Of a stretch of 64,000 nt of DNA, positions 1-11,004 are shown piece after piece. The notes under the pieces were generated by a model, which was given only the letters and a program-made list of their open reading frames with translations, was not told the origin of the DNA and ran no database searches. Position 1 is the stretch's first letter. Each line of letters starts with the position of its first letter. This DNA comes from Platanthera guangdongensis (taxonomy: Eukaryota; Streptophyta; Magnoliopsida; Asparagales; Orchidaceae), in the NCBI GenBank assembly GCA_039583875.1, contig CM077159.1, positions 1,014,812 through 1,078,811 of the forward strand, written 5' to 3'. The translations under genes and the position numbers were made by a program.

Positions 1-1110
1 TCCGGGTCACGCAAGGCCAGTTCGGGCTGTGTTCTTGGTGCACATCTACCCAAGACCCCGCTGGGCCATAGTACGCATGGGCTCCGCTGTTGTGTTCTTA
101 GCGTTGAGGCGTACGGAGGCCTAGGTGAAGTAGTGTGATACCCGCCTAGTAGTAGAAGTGCCCGTTCTACTGTCACCGCCTGGCCACGGCGGCTGATGCC
201 TGAGAGGTTAGCTACCTGCTCGAAAAGTGGGAACTATAGTCTGTGTCGACATAGCAATTGCACGGGTGTGCATGAGTGAGTCATTGCATAGCATTCATAG
301 CATTTCATATCATTGCACAACAAGATCCTCATCGTATAAGTTTGTATGGGCACTCTTATACGATGAGTTACTTTATGTAACCCGATCCTTAACTTATAAG
401 TTTGTATGGGCATTCTTATAAGTTAAGTTACTTTCCTGCTGTAGCTTTCTTACACTTATTATTATACCTTGATGGCTCTTGTAGAAATGTTGGTTTACAT
501 ATTGATAGCTTTTGTAGAACTGCTAGTTATACATTGATACTCATGTACCTTGTCACCTGATTGTACTTTTATACTTACTGATATATATTGTACTCTTGTT
601 CCTTTTCTCCGCCCGGTGCCGAGGAGTCGCCGGGGGAGCGGATGTGAAACCACTTAGTCGTTTCGACTAACGGTTGCTACGTCTTCCTTTTTAGGAGGTC
701 ACGCCGCAGGTAGAGCAGCCGCAGACTACGCAGCAGGACAGCCAGGCCAGGACGACAGGGCCTGATGTGACGGTGCCGTCGATACCGTCTGTTACTGATG
801 TTAGTGTTTTGCTTACTCTGATGTAGCCCGTTTGGGCAATGATTAGCTGTACTCTGATATTTTGTAGAAGCATGTTTAGCTTCTCATTATTGATGATTTG
901 GACATTATAACTTAGTGTGGATTTTGACTTCTCTTGCTTATTTATTTGGTTGGGTTGGCATGATTTATTGATATTGTTGTAGCCGGTGGAATAGGCGTCT
1001 TGTGGTACAGGTTAGCCCGTGTGCTAATGCTACCGCAAGGCGGCTGTTCCGGGCATAAGACTCCCCCTTCGTGCCGTGTTTTGGGGTCCGGGAGGGGGGG
1101 GGGTCTTACA
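1..1110 (+). repeat. 3' end of an LTR of chromovirus-like element F (cut by window start)
   Basis: The last kilobase of an LTR related to, but diverged from, the left LTR of element I (compare roughly 120-1,110 with 22,190-23,226). Shared landmarks in the same order are the block ending in aaaagtgggaact, two hairpins with a TATGGGC loop, a tgcc(g/t)aggag block, a TTAGTC/GACTAA hairpin and a G-rich end finishing in gtcttaca. The LTR ends at 1,110 and abuts copia integrase sequence in mid-gene, so F inserted into element A. The rest of F and its left TSD lie outside the window. The first 120 bases align poorly with I. Confidence 0.75.
328..427 (+). other. Two tandem LTR hairpins (13-bp stems, 14-nt loops)
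   Basis: Hairpin 1 pairs 328-340 with 355-367. Hairpin 2 pairs 388-400 with 415-427. Both stems are perfect 13-bp inverted repeats and both loops are 14 nt with the consensus tttgtatgggca(c/t)t. The equivalent pair in element I is at 22,404-22,500. Confidence 0.85.
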
Positions 1111-3431
1111 TTGAGTCTCTTATTATGCATGAGTTCTGTGAGAAGGAAGGTATCAGGAATTGCTTCTCAGCTCCTAGAACTCCCCAACAAAATGGGGTAG
1201 CTGAAAGGAAAAATAGGGCACTCATTAAAGCTGCAGGTACATTGCTTGCAAATGCTTACATGCCCCTAACCTTTTGGGCAGAGACTGTCAGCCCAACAAA
1301 TTATGTCCTGAACAGGAGCTTAATTCACAAACTAAAGAACAGGACTCCCTATGAATTGCTCAAAGGGAAGAAAACTAAAATAAACTATTTTAAATTATTT
1401 GGTTGTACCTGTTATATACACAATAATAACAAGAAATACATTAGAAAGTTTGAGGCTAAGGCTGAAGATGGAGTTTTTCTAGGATACTCCCAAGTAAGCA
1501 AGGCCTATAGGGGTTTTTAACAAATCAACATTGAAAATTGAAGAGTCTATTCATGTTTCATTTGATGAGACTAATATGTATTGCAAGGAGAAAGAAGTTT
1601 CTACCAATAGCAACTTGCAGGTACCCCACTTGTGTGAGACCTTGGATGGACTAAACCTCACCCAAGAGGTGCCAACTCATCCCTCTCCACAAGACATTGA
1701 AGAAAGTGAAGAAGAAGAAGTTGAAGATAATGAATCTCTACCAATAACAAATATAATTCCACAGGAGGAATTAATTCCAAATATTATTGCATAACCAACT
1801 CCACCCACTGATTTTGTCACACTTAGGGATCACCCCAGTTCTCAAGTGATTGGAGACATATCAGCAAGTGTACATATAAGACATCAACTTACCCAAGATT
1901 TAATGCATGCCTGTTTTCTCTCTCAGGTTGAACCTCTTTCTATTCATGATGCTGAGTAGGATCCCCACTGGATCCTTACAATGCAGGAGGAACTAAATCA
2001 ATTTGAGAGATGTAGAGTTTGGGATTTGGTTCCAAGACCCCAAAAATACCCAGTTATTGGGACCAAATGGGTTTACAGAAACAAGCTAGATGCTCAAGGA
2101 GTCATTGTGAGAAACAAGGTTAGGCTTGTTGCTCAAGGATATATGCAAGAAGAAGAAATTGATTATGATCAAACCTTTGCACCTGTTGCAAGGTTGGAAG
2201 CCATAAGAATATTCCTTGCTTATGCAGCATACAAGAGGTTTAAGGTCTTTCAAATGGATGTGAAGAGTGCTTTCCTAAATTGAGTGCTACAAGAAGTGGT
2301 TTATGTAGAATAACCTCCAGGTTTTGTTTCTCCAACTTACGCCTCTCATGTTTTTAAATTGCATAAGGATCTTTATGGTCTAAAGCAAGCTCCAAGAGCT
2401 TGGCATGATACCTTAGCTAGTTTTTTATTAAAGCATATATTTACAAGAGGAACTGTAGATAAAACTCTTTTCACTAGACATCATAAGAACCAAATCTTGT
2501 TAGTACAAATGTATGTGGATGATATTATATTTGGCTCTACAGATTCAAAATTATGCAAGAGGTTCTCTGACCTCATGCATTCCAAATTTGAAATGAGTAG
2601 CATGGGTGAGGTTTCCTACTTCCTTGGTCTCCATGTGAAGCAGCTCCCTGTGGCATCTTCATCTCTCAAGAAAAATATGCTAAAGAACTTCTAAAGAAGT
2701 TTGGGATGGCTGATGCCTCAGCAAAGAAAACTCCCATGGCTACCAATGCTATTGTGGACTCTGATGTACCAGGGAAACCAGTGGATCAGAAACTTTATAG
2801 TGGCATTGTTGGGTCCCTATTATACCTCACAGCAAGTAGGCCAGACATTATGTTTGCCACATGTCTTTGTGCTAGGTTCCAAGTGAACACTAAAGAATCT
2901 CATCTAATTTTTCTAAAAAGGATTTTGAGATATATAAAGAGTTGTCCTAATCTAGGCCTATAGTATCCTGCTGAATCAGAATTTGAGTTAACTGGATACT
3001 CTGATGCTGATTTTGCTTGATGCAGCGTAGATAGAAAAAGTACTTCAGGAACTTGCCAGTTCCTGGGTATGAGATTAGTATCTTGGTTTTGCAAAAAGCA
3101 AACATCAGTGTCAACCTCTACTACTAAAGCAGAATATATTGCAGCAGGTAGCTGTTGTTCACAGATGCTTTGGATACAAAATCAGCTACTAGATTATGGG
3201 TTCAACTTAAATAATTCAACTCTACTCCGTGATAATATAAGTGCTATAGCCATAGCCCAGAATCCAGTTCACTATAGTAGGATAAAACATATTGATATAA
3301 GACATCATTTCATTAGGGATTGTGTAGACAAAAATAAAATCAAGCTTATCTATATCTACACTGATTTACAAAGGGCTGATATATTCACCAAACCTCTGAA
3401 TGAGAGAAATCATATGTTCTTTGTGAATTAA
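1111..3431 (+). pseudogene. Copia element A pol remnant: integrase C-terminus, reverse transcriptase, RNase H
   Basis: Reads as the second half of a Ty1/copia polyprotein of SIRE/Maximus type. In order it has the integrase segment with PQQNGVAERKNR (holding the catalytic Glu), a linker, the reverse transcriptase with [28 protein letters not shown] and the active-site YVDDIIFG near 2,510-2,535, then RNase H with AEYIAAGSCCSQ and ADIFTKPL. It is dead. A one-base shift lies near 1,515-1,520 and another near 2,645-2,700, and in-frame stops occur near 1,792, 1,957, 2,281, 2,311, 2,961 and 3,018. The start is missing because element F is inserted in the integrase domain. The wording closely matches the pol of unit C at the other end of the window, so A and C belong to one lineage. 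Confidence 0.9.
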
Positions 3432-3477
3432 CTTGGAATGATCAATGGAAAAGACTTTATTTGATTTCTGTCTGCAG

Positions 3478-3760
3478 TTGATGAATTTTCCAGAGTTTGT
3501 CGAATGGAGTTCGATGAACCGTGGACAGTTTGAGAGATATTCGCCGAACGGAGATCGACAAACTCTCTGTGAGTGAAACAATATTCGTCGAACGGAGTTC
3601 GATGAACTTGCTTCAGAAGATATTCTTCGAATGGCGTTCGACGAACTATTTTCCATTCCTGAGGACAAGATCGACGAATTATTTCAGTCAAACTTATTTC
3701 GTCGATCTCAGCTCGAAGAATTAATTTCATTTTCGTGGAACGGAGTCTGTCGATTCATAT
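3478..3760 (+). repeat. TCGA-palindrome array between pol and ORF2 of element A
   Basis: Repeated inverted motifs of the form TTCGTCGAAC-(3 nt)-GTTCGACGAA, with variants, recur about every 40-50 bases between the end of pol (about 3,431) and the first ATG of ORF2 (3,857). A second array with related TCGACGAA cores lies in the right LTR of A. Unit C has an array at the equivalent place (59,370-59,823). No coding potential is supported here. Confidence 0.8.
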
Positions 3761-3856
3761 TCTTGAAAACCTTATATCTAGGTTTCTTCGACCTCCGTCC
3801 CGCACTTTCTATTCTCTTGCACTTGATAGCCATTTCTCTCTTTTGCAGGTGATTCC

Positions 3857-5674
3857 ATGGCAATTCCAGCAGGAGCTCTTGCCGCTATGATGTTTGACAC
3901 TGGCTTTGATGTCGACTTCGAATCGTTCCAGCACTCGGATCCAATCTTCCTGTATATTCTGGAACTTCTGGAAGAACAGAATCTGAAGAACCTGATGACT
4001 ACATGGATAACGCTGGCTGGAACAAAAATCAGGGAATGGGTGTATACCTCATCCACTTCTGAGGATAATACCATGGCAGGATCAATTGCGGGTTACACTG
4101 TCTCCTTAACCCCCATAGTTTTAACTGAAATATTTGGTTTGACAAATGGTGAAGTGGACTTAGAAATTTATTCTAAAGAGTTTGATATGATGCTCAATCT
4201 GATGGGTTATGCTGATGATAACCCAAATAAATTATTTAAGAAGCATTTGTCTGCAGCATACAAGTTCCTAACAGACATTGTTAGAAAGGTCTTGCTTGGC
4301 AAGCATACTGCCCATGACTACATTACAAGACATCAGTTCTTGGTCATGTGTGTAGTAAAAAATAAGAAGCAAGTTGACTGGGCTCAGATCCACTTTGATC
4401 TGATAAAGAAGAAAAATAACAAGAAAGAAGTGTGTTTTAGAAGGATCCTAGGGATCTTCCTCAAGGAAAAGGCTGATGAATCACTGCTCTCCCAGACCAT
4501 ATTCATCAATGTCAGTAAAAGGCTTACATGTGCCTTATTTGGCAGGTGGGAGAGGACAATCACAAAGCCCACTAAGGCTTCTACCTCTTCCACCCCAGCT
4601 TCTAAAGGCACCAGGGCTGTTAAAGCCACTCCCCTACCTACTGAAGAGTTTCATCCCACACCACCATCTCGTCCAGCACCACTTATAGCAAAATAACTCA
4701 CTTCCTCTCCCATTATCTCCTCAACACCAGAACAACAACAACATCCTCATGTTCCTACTCCACCTCCATCTCCACATGCTTCCCCAGCTTCAACTCCACC
4801 AATTGACCTCACTGACATTCCATCTTCCCCTCTTCAAGAAAAACAACAACCAACATCTCCTGATTCCCCCCCCCATGACACTTACATTCGTACACCACCA
4901 CAATCTCCTCTTCCGCACATCAATCCTCCATACTATCTTACCCTCTACCAACAGACACCGTCATGCAAGATGCCACCCATCCATCCCCATCAACATCCAC
5001 CATCCCTCTTGATGTTCACATCCCTGATGCTCCACTCTCTATCCCTCCCATAGTTTCCACTTTTACACCTTCTACAACATAATCTAACATTCCATCATTG
5101 GATCCCTCCACCATATCTTCCATCATTTCCATCATCACTCACCTCCTCAAGTCCCTTATAGCAGAGGCCCTTACACCTCTTGCTACCACCATATCTTCTC
5201 TCTTTGAAAAAATTTCTGCTCTTACTGCTGCCCCCTCCTCAGTCAGGGGCATGGCTTCAGGCCCTACTGAAACCATGCAGGGGGAGATGCCTGATGATGA
5301 AGCAGCAGCTCTAGCTCCAAAGGCTTTAGCTCCATCTCCAGCACCAGATGCTTCAGCTACAGCAACAACAGCAGCTTCAGACACAAAAATAGAATATACA
5401 GAATACATAGATACAGATTTGATTGATAAAGATTTGATTGATTTTATTGAGACTGATATGGATTTTGAATCAGACTCTGAAGAACCTAATACTGTTGGTG
5501 ATTTCATTCTTAATCCCATAGTTAATTTAGAATATTGGTTGAGCTACAGCAACAGCAGCAGCTTCAGACACAGCAACAGAATGTACATAATACATAGATA
5601 AAGATTTGATTGATAAATATTTGATTGATTTTATTGAGACTGATATGGATTTTGAATCAGACTCTGAAGAACCT
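3857..5674 (+). pseudogene. Element A ORF2 (post-pol protein), N-terminal part
   Basis: An open frame runs from the ATG at 3,857 to a stop at 4,694. The same frame then reads on through a Pro/Ser/Thr-rich linker before a shift to another frame (Met at 5,098). The first 230 residues match the N-terminus of the unit C ORF2. Shared landmarks are FLTDIVRKVLLGKHTAHD against FLSEIVGKVLLSKPGGHD, and ALFGRWERTITK against RLFSRWDKVLSK. This is the extra gene that SIRE/Maximus copia elements carry after pol, often called env-like. I see no signal peptide or membrane segment. The gene is broken by the 4,694 stop, a frameshift between about 4,940 and 5,098, a 133-bp tandem duplication and the insertion of element B. 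It resumes at 11,005. Confidence 0.75.
5355..5674 (+). repeat. 133-bp duplication inside element A ORF2
   Basis: 5,355-5,487 is repeated at 5,542-5,674 with a few changes. Both copies contain gattgattttattgagact and tcagactctgaagaacct. Element B inserted exactly at the end of the second copy, and the sequence that follows the first copy (aatactgttggtgattt) follows B at 11,005. The duplication therefore predates the insertion. Confidence 0.85.
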
Positions 5675-6046
5675 TGTTGAAGTATTAGACCGGGCGGCTT
5701 AGTGGTCTGATCCAGCGGTTTGTTGACCGAGCGGTCTGGCGGTCTCACTCTGAAGCCTGGAGACCGGGCGGTCTATCGGTCTCCCATTGCGGCCTGTTCT
5801 ATCCTGCTGGAGTTGCCGAGCGGTTAATCCATCTGTCTAACCGCGCGGCCTGTGCGGTCTCCTTTATTCTAGCCGTTCAGTACTGTAAATATTTAGTCCC
5901 ACATTGTTTGTATACTCTCTCTCTCATCTCCTCCATTCTATATAAGGGAGGTCATACCTTTGTAAATGATATCTTTTTTGGATAATAAAATTTCAATTAT
6001 TCAAAAGTTTATCCGCTTGTTCTCTTTTTTTCGCTACTTTCTAATA
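5675..6046 (+). repeat. Left LTR of element B
   Basis: Begins tgttgaag and ends ctaata (ctaaca in the right copy). It contains repeated gaccg(a/g)gcggtc-type blocks, a TATA box tatataag at 5,939-5,946 and an aataaaa stretch near 5,984 that could serve as a poly(A) signal. Confidence 0.97.
5939..5946 (+). promoter_or_regulatory. TATA box of element B LTR
   Basis: tatataag in the left LTR, repeated at 10,892-10,899 in the right LTR. It precedes the poly(A)-like aataaaa by about 40 bases, the usual U3/R arrangement in short copia LTRs. Confidence 0.65.
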
Positions 6047-6058
6047 TGGTATCAGAGC
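6047..6058 (+). other. Primer-binding site of element B
   Basis: tggtatcagagc directly follows the left LTR. This is the standard plant match to the 3' end of initiator-Met tRNA. A C/T-rich, apparently non-coding leader runs from here to the gag ATG at 6,587. Confidence 0.92.
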
Positions 6059-6586
6059 ACACGGTCATTTCCTCCTGATTCTGTGCGTTCTCTGTTGTTC
6101 GCGGCTTGTTTTCCGCTTTCTGCGACCTGTCTCGCAGCTTGTTTCTGTCCGCTGCCCTGTTCGCGCGGCTTGCTTCTTCTTGGTTCTCTTCTCCTACTGC
6201 TATTGGTCACGGCGACCTGCTTCCTTGTCGCCGTGCTCCTTGTTCTTTCTTGCCTCTCCGACTTCCTAGTCGTTGCGGCCTGTCTCTGTCCGCGTGACTT
6301 GTCTCTACCCGCTGCGGACTTCTTCTCCCTATCCGCTTCTGCTTTCCCCATTTCCGCTTGTCTCTATACTCGCGGTTTGCACCCGTGATCTGCTTGACCG
6401 TGCGGGTTATTCCATTCTCACCCGCATCTTGGTCACGGTCACCTACTCTTCTCCTCTCTTCTGTTCGCTCGGACTTTTCAGTCCGCGCGACCTCTTCCCC
6501 GCTGTGCCTTTTGACCTCTTTCTAGTCGCTACTGTTCGCGCGGCTTCTTCTTTTTTCTAACCGCTGCGGTCTCCTTACCGAGTTCT

Positions 6587-7374
6587 ATGACTACCTCCGG
6601 TCTCACCACTACTCCTGCAGCTCCTTCTCCTCCTCCTCCTTCGGGCAACCTTGGCACCCTTTCCAAGCTTGTTGGCTCCAACTATCCCGATTGGAGCGTT
6701 TCTTTCACCTTTCTCCTTCGTTCTCAACGCAAGCGTCATCACCTCACCGATGACCCTCCTCGCACCTCTCCTGAGTTTGATGACTGGGATGCGAGTGATG
6801 CTCTTATCCGCACCTGGCTGGCCAACAGCCTTTCTGATGAGTGTCTTCCCGTCATTCGCCATGATGAGACGGTCAAGGCCGCCTGGCTTCACCTTGCTGC
6901 TCTCTATTCTAAGGGGGGCCAGACGTCCCGCATTTATACTCTCTATGCGGACCTCTTCGCCCGCCCTTCCATGTCACCGGCTGCGGCTTATCAGCAGGTT
7001 CAGGCTCTTAGTGCTGAAATCCTCCAGAATCGCCCCTTCTCCGCGGACTTGGCCGAACAGCACAAACACTTCCAGGAACTACTGGTTGTTTGTTATCTTC
7101 TTCGTCTTCCCGACTCTTATAATATGATCCGCCAGCAGATCTTGGCTGAGGCGGAATTTCCTACTTTGGATGCCACTGCGGCTCGCATTGCCGCTGTTAC
7201 TTCGCTACTCCAGCGGCCTCTGTTGGCCTCCCCCTCCCCCGGACTCCTTTGCTCACCAAGCTCAGAGGGGGGGGGGGGGGCCCTAGTAGCCGCGGCCCCT
7301 CTGGCAGACGAGGTTCCTCCCGGTTCCTCTGCTCTCTCTGTGGTCGTACTGGTCATACTGTTGACCGCTGCTAG
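6587..7374 (+). pseudogene. Element B gag, frameshifted at a G-run
   Basis: Starts at the ATG at 6,587 and reads as a copia Gag of the UBN2-like type (LSKLVGSNYPDWSVSF, then RTWLANSL and SYNMIRQQIL). The frame is lost in a run of 14 G at 7,267-7,280. In the next frame the CX2CX4HX4C zinc knuckle CSLCGRTGHTVDRC appears at 7,330-7,371, in frame with pol. A TAG follows directly at 7,372. Slippage in the G-run therefore separates the capsid part from its nucleic-acid-binding knuckle. The long homopolymer could also be a sequencing error, which raw reads would settle. Confidence 0.85.
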
Positions 7375-10300
7375 CAGAAACATCCTCATCTTCGCCCTTC
7401 CGGTGATGCTCCTTCTTCGGCCTCCGCCTCTTCTCGGCCGTCTGCCTCTGTGGCCACGACGTCAGGTAGTGCCCACGTCGTTACCCAAGGTAAATGGCTG
7501 ATTGACTCCGGTGCTACAAATCATATGACGGGCAACCCTCATTGCTTCTCCCGTCTTGAGACACATGACCGCTTGCCCCCGGTTCGTGTGGCGGATGGTT
7601 CACCGTCCTCGGTTCATGGGACGGGCATGGTTCAACTCACCCCATCGCTTTGCTTGGAGGACACCCTCTATGTCCCGAAGTTCCCGTGCAATTTACTATC
7701 CGTTACTACTTTATGCCGGCAACTTCAGTGCTCTGTCTGATTCACTCCTACTACTTGTTCTTTTCAGGACCCGAGGACCCAGCGGACGATTGCTACTGGG
7801 ACTGAGAGCGGCGGCCTCTACTTCCTCGACGATGTTTCTGCTCTGACCGCTTACTCCTCCTCCACAGATCCCCTTCAATGGCATCTTTGCCTTGGACATC
7901 CTCCTCCTCGGATTCTTTGCCAGCTTCTGCCCCACTTACCTCCTACCAGTTCTCCGCTCCACTATGATGCGTGTCAGCTTGGCAAACATCATCGCTCCTC
8001 CTTCCCACCGAAGCAAGGCCGTAGCTCCTCTTGCATGTTTGATCTTATTCATTCTGATGTATGGGGTCCTGCTCCTACCCTCACAGTTGGTCGGGGCAGT
8101 TCCTATTTTGTCACTTTTATCGATGATTTTTCTCGATGTACCTGGGTGTATCTGTTAAAAGATCGCTCTGAACTCTTTTCTGTTTGGCAATCATTTTACT
8201 TTATGATTCAGACTCAATTTGCTATTTCTATTAAAGTCTTACATTCTAATAATGCCAAGGAATATCTGACTCATGAGTTCTCCGCGTTCTTTCACCAACA
8301 TGGCCTGCTTCATCAAACGACTTGTGTTTACACCTCCCAGCAGAATGGGGTGGCGGAGCGTAAAAACCGTCACCTGCTTAATGTTGCTCGTACTCTCATG
8401 ACGCAGATGCACGTCCCTCGCTCCTACTGGGGCTACGCTGTGCTCCTCGCCTGCTATCTCATCAATCGCCTTCCCTCCATGGTTCTCCACGGCCAGACTC
8501 CCTTCTCCCTACTCCACCCCCACCAGGAACCTTTTCCTCTTCCTCTCAGTGTCTTTGGTTGTACAGCCTTTGTTCACGCTCCCTCCGCTACCCGCGACAA
8601 GCTTTCCCCCTGTTCCACCAAGTGTTTCTTTTTGGGGTACTCTACCACTCAAAAAGGCTATTGCTGCTTTGACCCCCTTCTCCGCAAGCAGTTTGTCTCC
8701 GCGGATGTGACTTTTTTCGAGAATGCTTTCTATTTCTCTCCTCCGTCTTCTCTTCCTTCTGATATCTCCGTTCCTTCCACACCTCTTGACGTTTTCCCAC
8801 CTTCGTCTCCTCCTCCACCGACTCCTTCCCAGTCCGTCTCCCCTCCCACCCCTCCACCCTCCTCTCCGCTGCCGTCTCTCTCTAGTCCCGGGCCAGCCTT
8901 CTACGCCACGGACGCTCCGGTCGCTGACGCTCCCGTCGCTGACGCTCCTGTTGACCTGGATGTTCCCATTGCCCTTCGCAAAGGGGTGTGGGCGTGTACT
9001 CAACACCCGCTCACGGCTGTTGTTTCCTATGATCGGCTTTCTCCTTCTCGCAGGTGTTTTGCCTTGGCTATCTCTGCCACTTCTACTCCCCGCACCTACC
9101 AGGAGGCTCTTGCTCTCCCTCATTGGAATTATGCCATGGATGAGGAGATGGCTACTCTTACTGAATGGGGTACCTGGACCCTGGTTCCTCCTCCCGTGGG
9201 CACTGATGTGGTTGGCTGTCGCTGGGTCTTCGTTGTGAAGTTTTGCCCCGACGGCACTGTGGATCGCTACAAAGCTCGGCTGGTGGCCAAGGGCTTCACT
9301 CAGACTTACAGCGTTGATTACTTTGATACCTTTTCTCCAGTTACTCGCCTCAGCACCATCCGGGTTCTCCTTTCTGTGGCTGTTAACCGGGCTTGGGCTA
9401 TTTCCCAGCTTGATGTGAAGAATGCCTTTCTCTATGGCGATCTTCAGGAGGACGTCTATATGGAGCAACCTCCTGGGTATGTTGCTCAGGGGGAGACACG
9501 TGTATGTCATTTGAAGAAGGCCATTTATGGCCTAAAGCAGAGCCCTCAGGCATGGTTCGACAAATTCAGTGGTATTGTGGCTACCATCGGCTTTCAAAGG
9601 AGTTCGGCCGATCACTCCTTATTCATTCGCAAAACGGCCTCGGGACTGGTGGTTTCGGCCGTATATGTGGATGATATTCTCCTTACTGGCGATGACCGAG
9701 ATGGGGTGGACTTGACGAAGAAGCACCTTCGTCAGCACTTGGTCACGAAGGATATGGGCTCCCCGAAATACTTTTTGGGGATAGAAATCTCTCGGAAACT
9801 TGACTCCTTGGTTCTCTCTCAACGGAAGTATGCCCTTGATCTTCTACGAGAAGCAGGATTGACAGGTGCCAAACCAGCTCGTTTTCCCATGGATATTGGA
9901 GAAGACAAAACGCGGACGGATGACTCGCCTCTTCTATCTGATGTCACAAGGTACAGACGTTTGGTAGGCAAACTCATCTATCTCACGGTGACTAGAACCG
10001 ACATCGCCTATGCTGTAGGCAAGGTCAGTCAGTTTATGCAAGCTCCCACGGAGTGCCATCTTCAGTCCGCCCTGAAGATTTTAGAGTATATCAAAGAAGC
10101 ACCAGGCAGAGGGTTACTCTTTCAGAAGAATGGTCATCTGATGGTTGAGGCCTACTCAGATTCAAGTTACGCGGATGACAAAGGCGATCATAAATCCACA
10201 TCAGGTTTTTGTACCTTTGTTGGAGGTAATCTCGTGAGTTGGAAGAGGAAGAAACAGTCTGTTGTCTCCAGATCCAGTGCCGAAGCCGAATACCGGAGTA

Positions 10301-10620
10301 TGGCATCAACCACGTGTGAGTTAAAGTGGTTGCGGGCTCTCATGCTTGACCTGGGCGAGGTATATGACTGTCCTCTCCCTATGTTCTGTGACAACAAGGC
10401 CGCTATACACATATCCAGAAATCCGATCTTCCATGAGAGAATAAAGCATATAGAGGTTGACTGTCACTTCATTCGGGAAGAGATTTTGAAGAAACAGATC
10501 TGTACTCCTTTTGTCACCTCTGACAAGGAATTGGCAGATATCTTCACCAAGCCGGTTTCTACTTCCTTCTTCCGCATTTGTGACAAGCTGGGCATGGTAG
10601 ATATCTATGCTCCAGCTTGA
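7375..10620 (+). pseudogene. Element B pol: protease, integrase, reverse transcriptase, RNase H
   Basis: One continuous frame except for a TGA at 7,738. Domains in order: aspartic protease (WLIDSGATNHMTG near 7,495); the integrase zinc region (WHLCLGH, DACQLGKH, with one expected Cys read as Tyr); the integrase core with HSDVWGP and PQQNGVAERKNR-like QQNGVAERKNR; reverse transcriptase with QLDVKNAFLYGDL, YGLKQSPQAW and YVDDILLTG (9,664-9,675); RNase H with SDSSYADD, SSAEAEYRSM and DIFTKPV, ending at 10,618-10,620. The second catalytic Asp of the integrase appears replaced: the usual SDN(A/G)KEY reads SNNAKEY near 8,250. RT and RNase H look intact, so it may be a partly functional but non-integrating copy. 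Lineage within copia is uncertain (Ale-like by Gag and short LTR). Confidence 0.9.
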
Positions 10621-10627
10621 GGGGGAG
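10619..10627 (+). other. Polypurine tract of element B
   Basis: gagggggag ends exactly at the first base of the right LTR and overlaps the pol stop codon. This is the standard plus-strand primer position. Confidence 0.9.
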
Positions 10628-10999
10628 TGTTGAAGTATTAGACCGGGCGGCTTAGTGGTCTGATCCAGCGGTTTGTTGACCGAGCGGTCTGGCGGTCTCA
10701 CTCTGAAGCCTGGAGACCGGGCGGTCTATCGGTCTCCCATTGCGGCGTGTTCTATCCTGCCGGACTTGCCGAGCGGTTAATCCATCTATCTAACCGCGCG
10801 GCCTGTGCGGTCTCCTTTATTCTAGTCGCTAAGTACTGTAAATGTTTAGTCCCACATTGTTTGTATACTCTCTCTCTCATCTCCTCCATTCTATATAAGG
10901 GAGGTCATACCTTTGTAAATGATATCTTTTCTGGATAATAAAATTTCAATTATTCAAAAGTTTATCCGCTTGTTCTCTCTTTTTTGCTACTTTCTAACA
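10628..10999 (+). repeat. Right LTR of element B
   Basis: 372 bp, tgttgaag...ctaaca, with 12 mismatches to the left LTR and the same TATA box at 10,892-10,899. It is followed by the second TSD copy aacct at 11,000-11,004. Confidence 0.97.
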
Positions 11000-11004
11000 A
11001 ACCT

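Larger units (their letters stand above)
5675..10999 (+). mobile_element. Complete Ty1/copia retrotransposon B
   Basis: A full element of 5,325 bp with two 372-bp LTRs, a tRNA-iMet-type primer site touching the left LTR, gag-protease-integrase-RT-RNase H order and a polypurine tract touching the right LTR. The 5-bp TSD aacct flanks it at 5,670-5,674 and 11,000-11,004. It sits in the same orientation inside ORF2 of element A. I count 12 mismatches between the two 372-bp LTRs, so it is moderately young. Its coding region is damaged by one frameshift and two stops. Confidence 0.97.

Noticed and set aside
5966..6560. Open frames in the leader of element B on both strands
   Set aside because: They cross the LTR end and primer site, are C/T-biased, and precede the true gag ATG at 6,587. 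They are composition artefacts.
8509..9510. A 333-codon minus-strand frame
   Set aside because: It lies antisense to the clear integrase-RT reading of element B and has low-complexity Arg/Gly content; it is a shadow frame.
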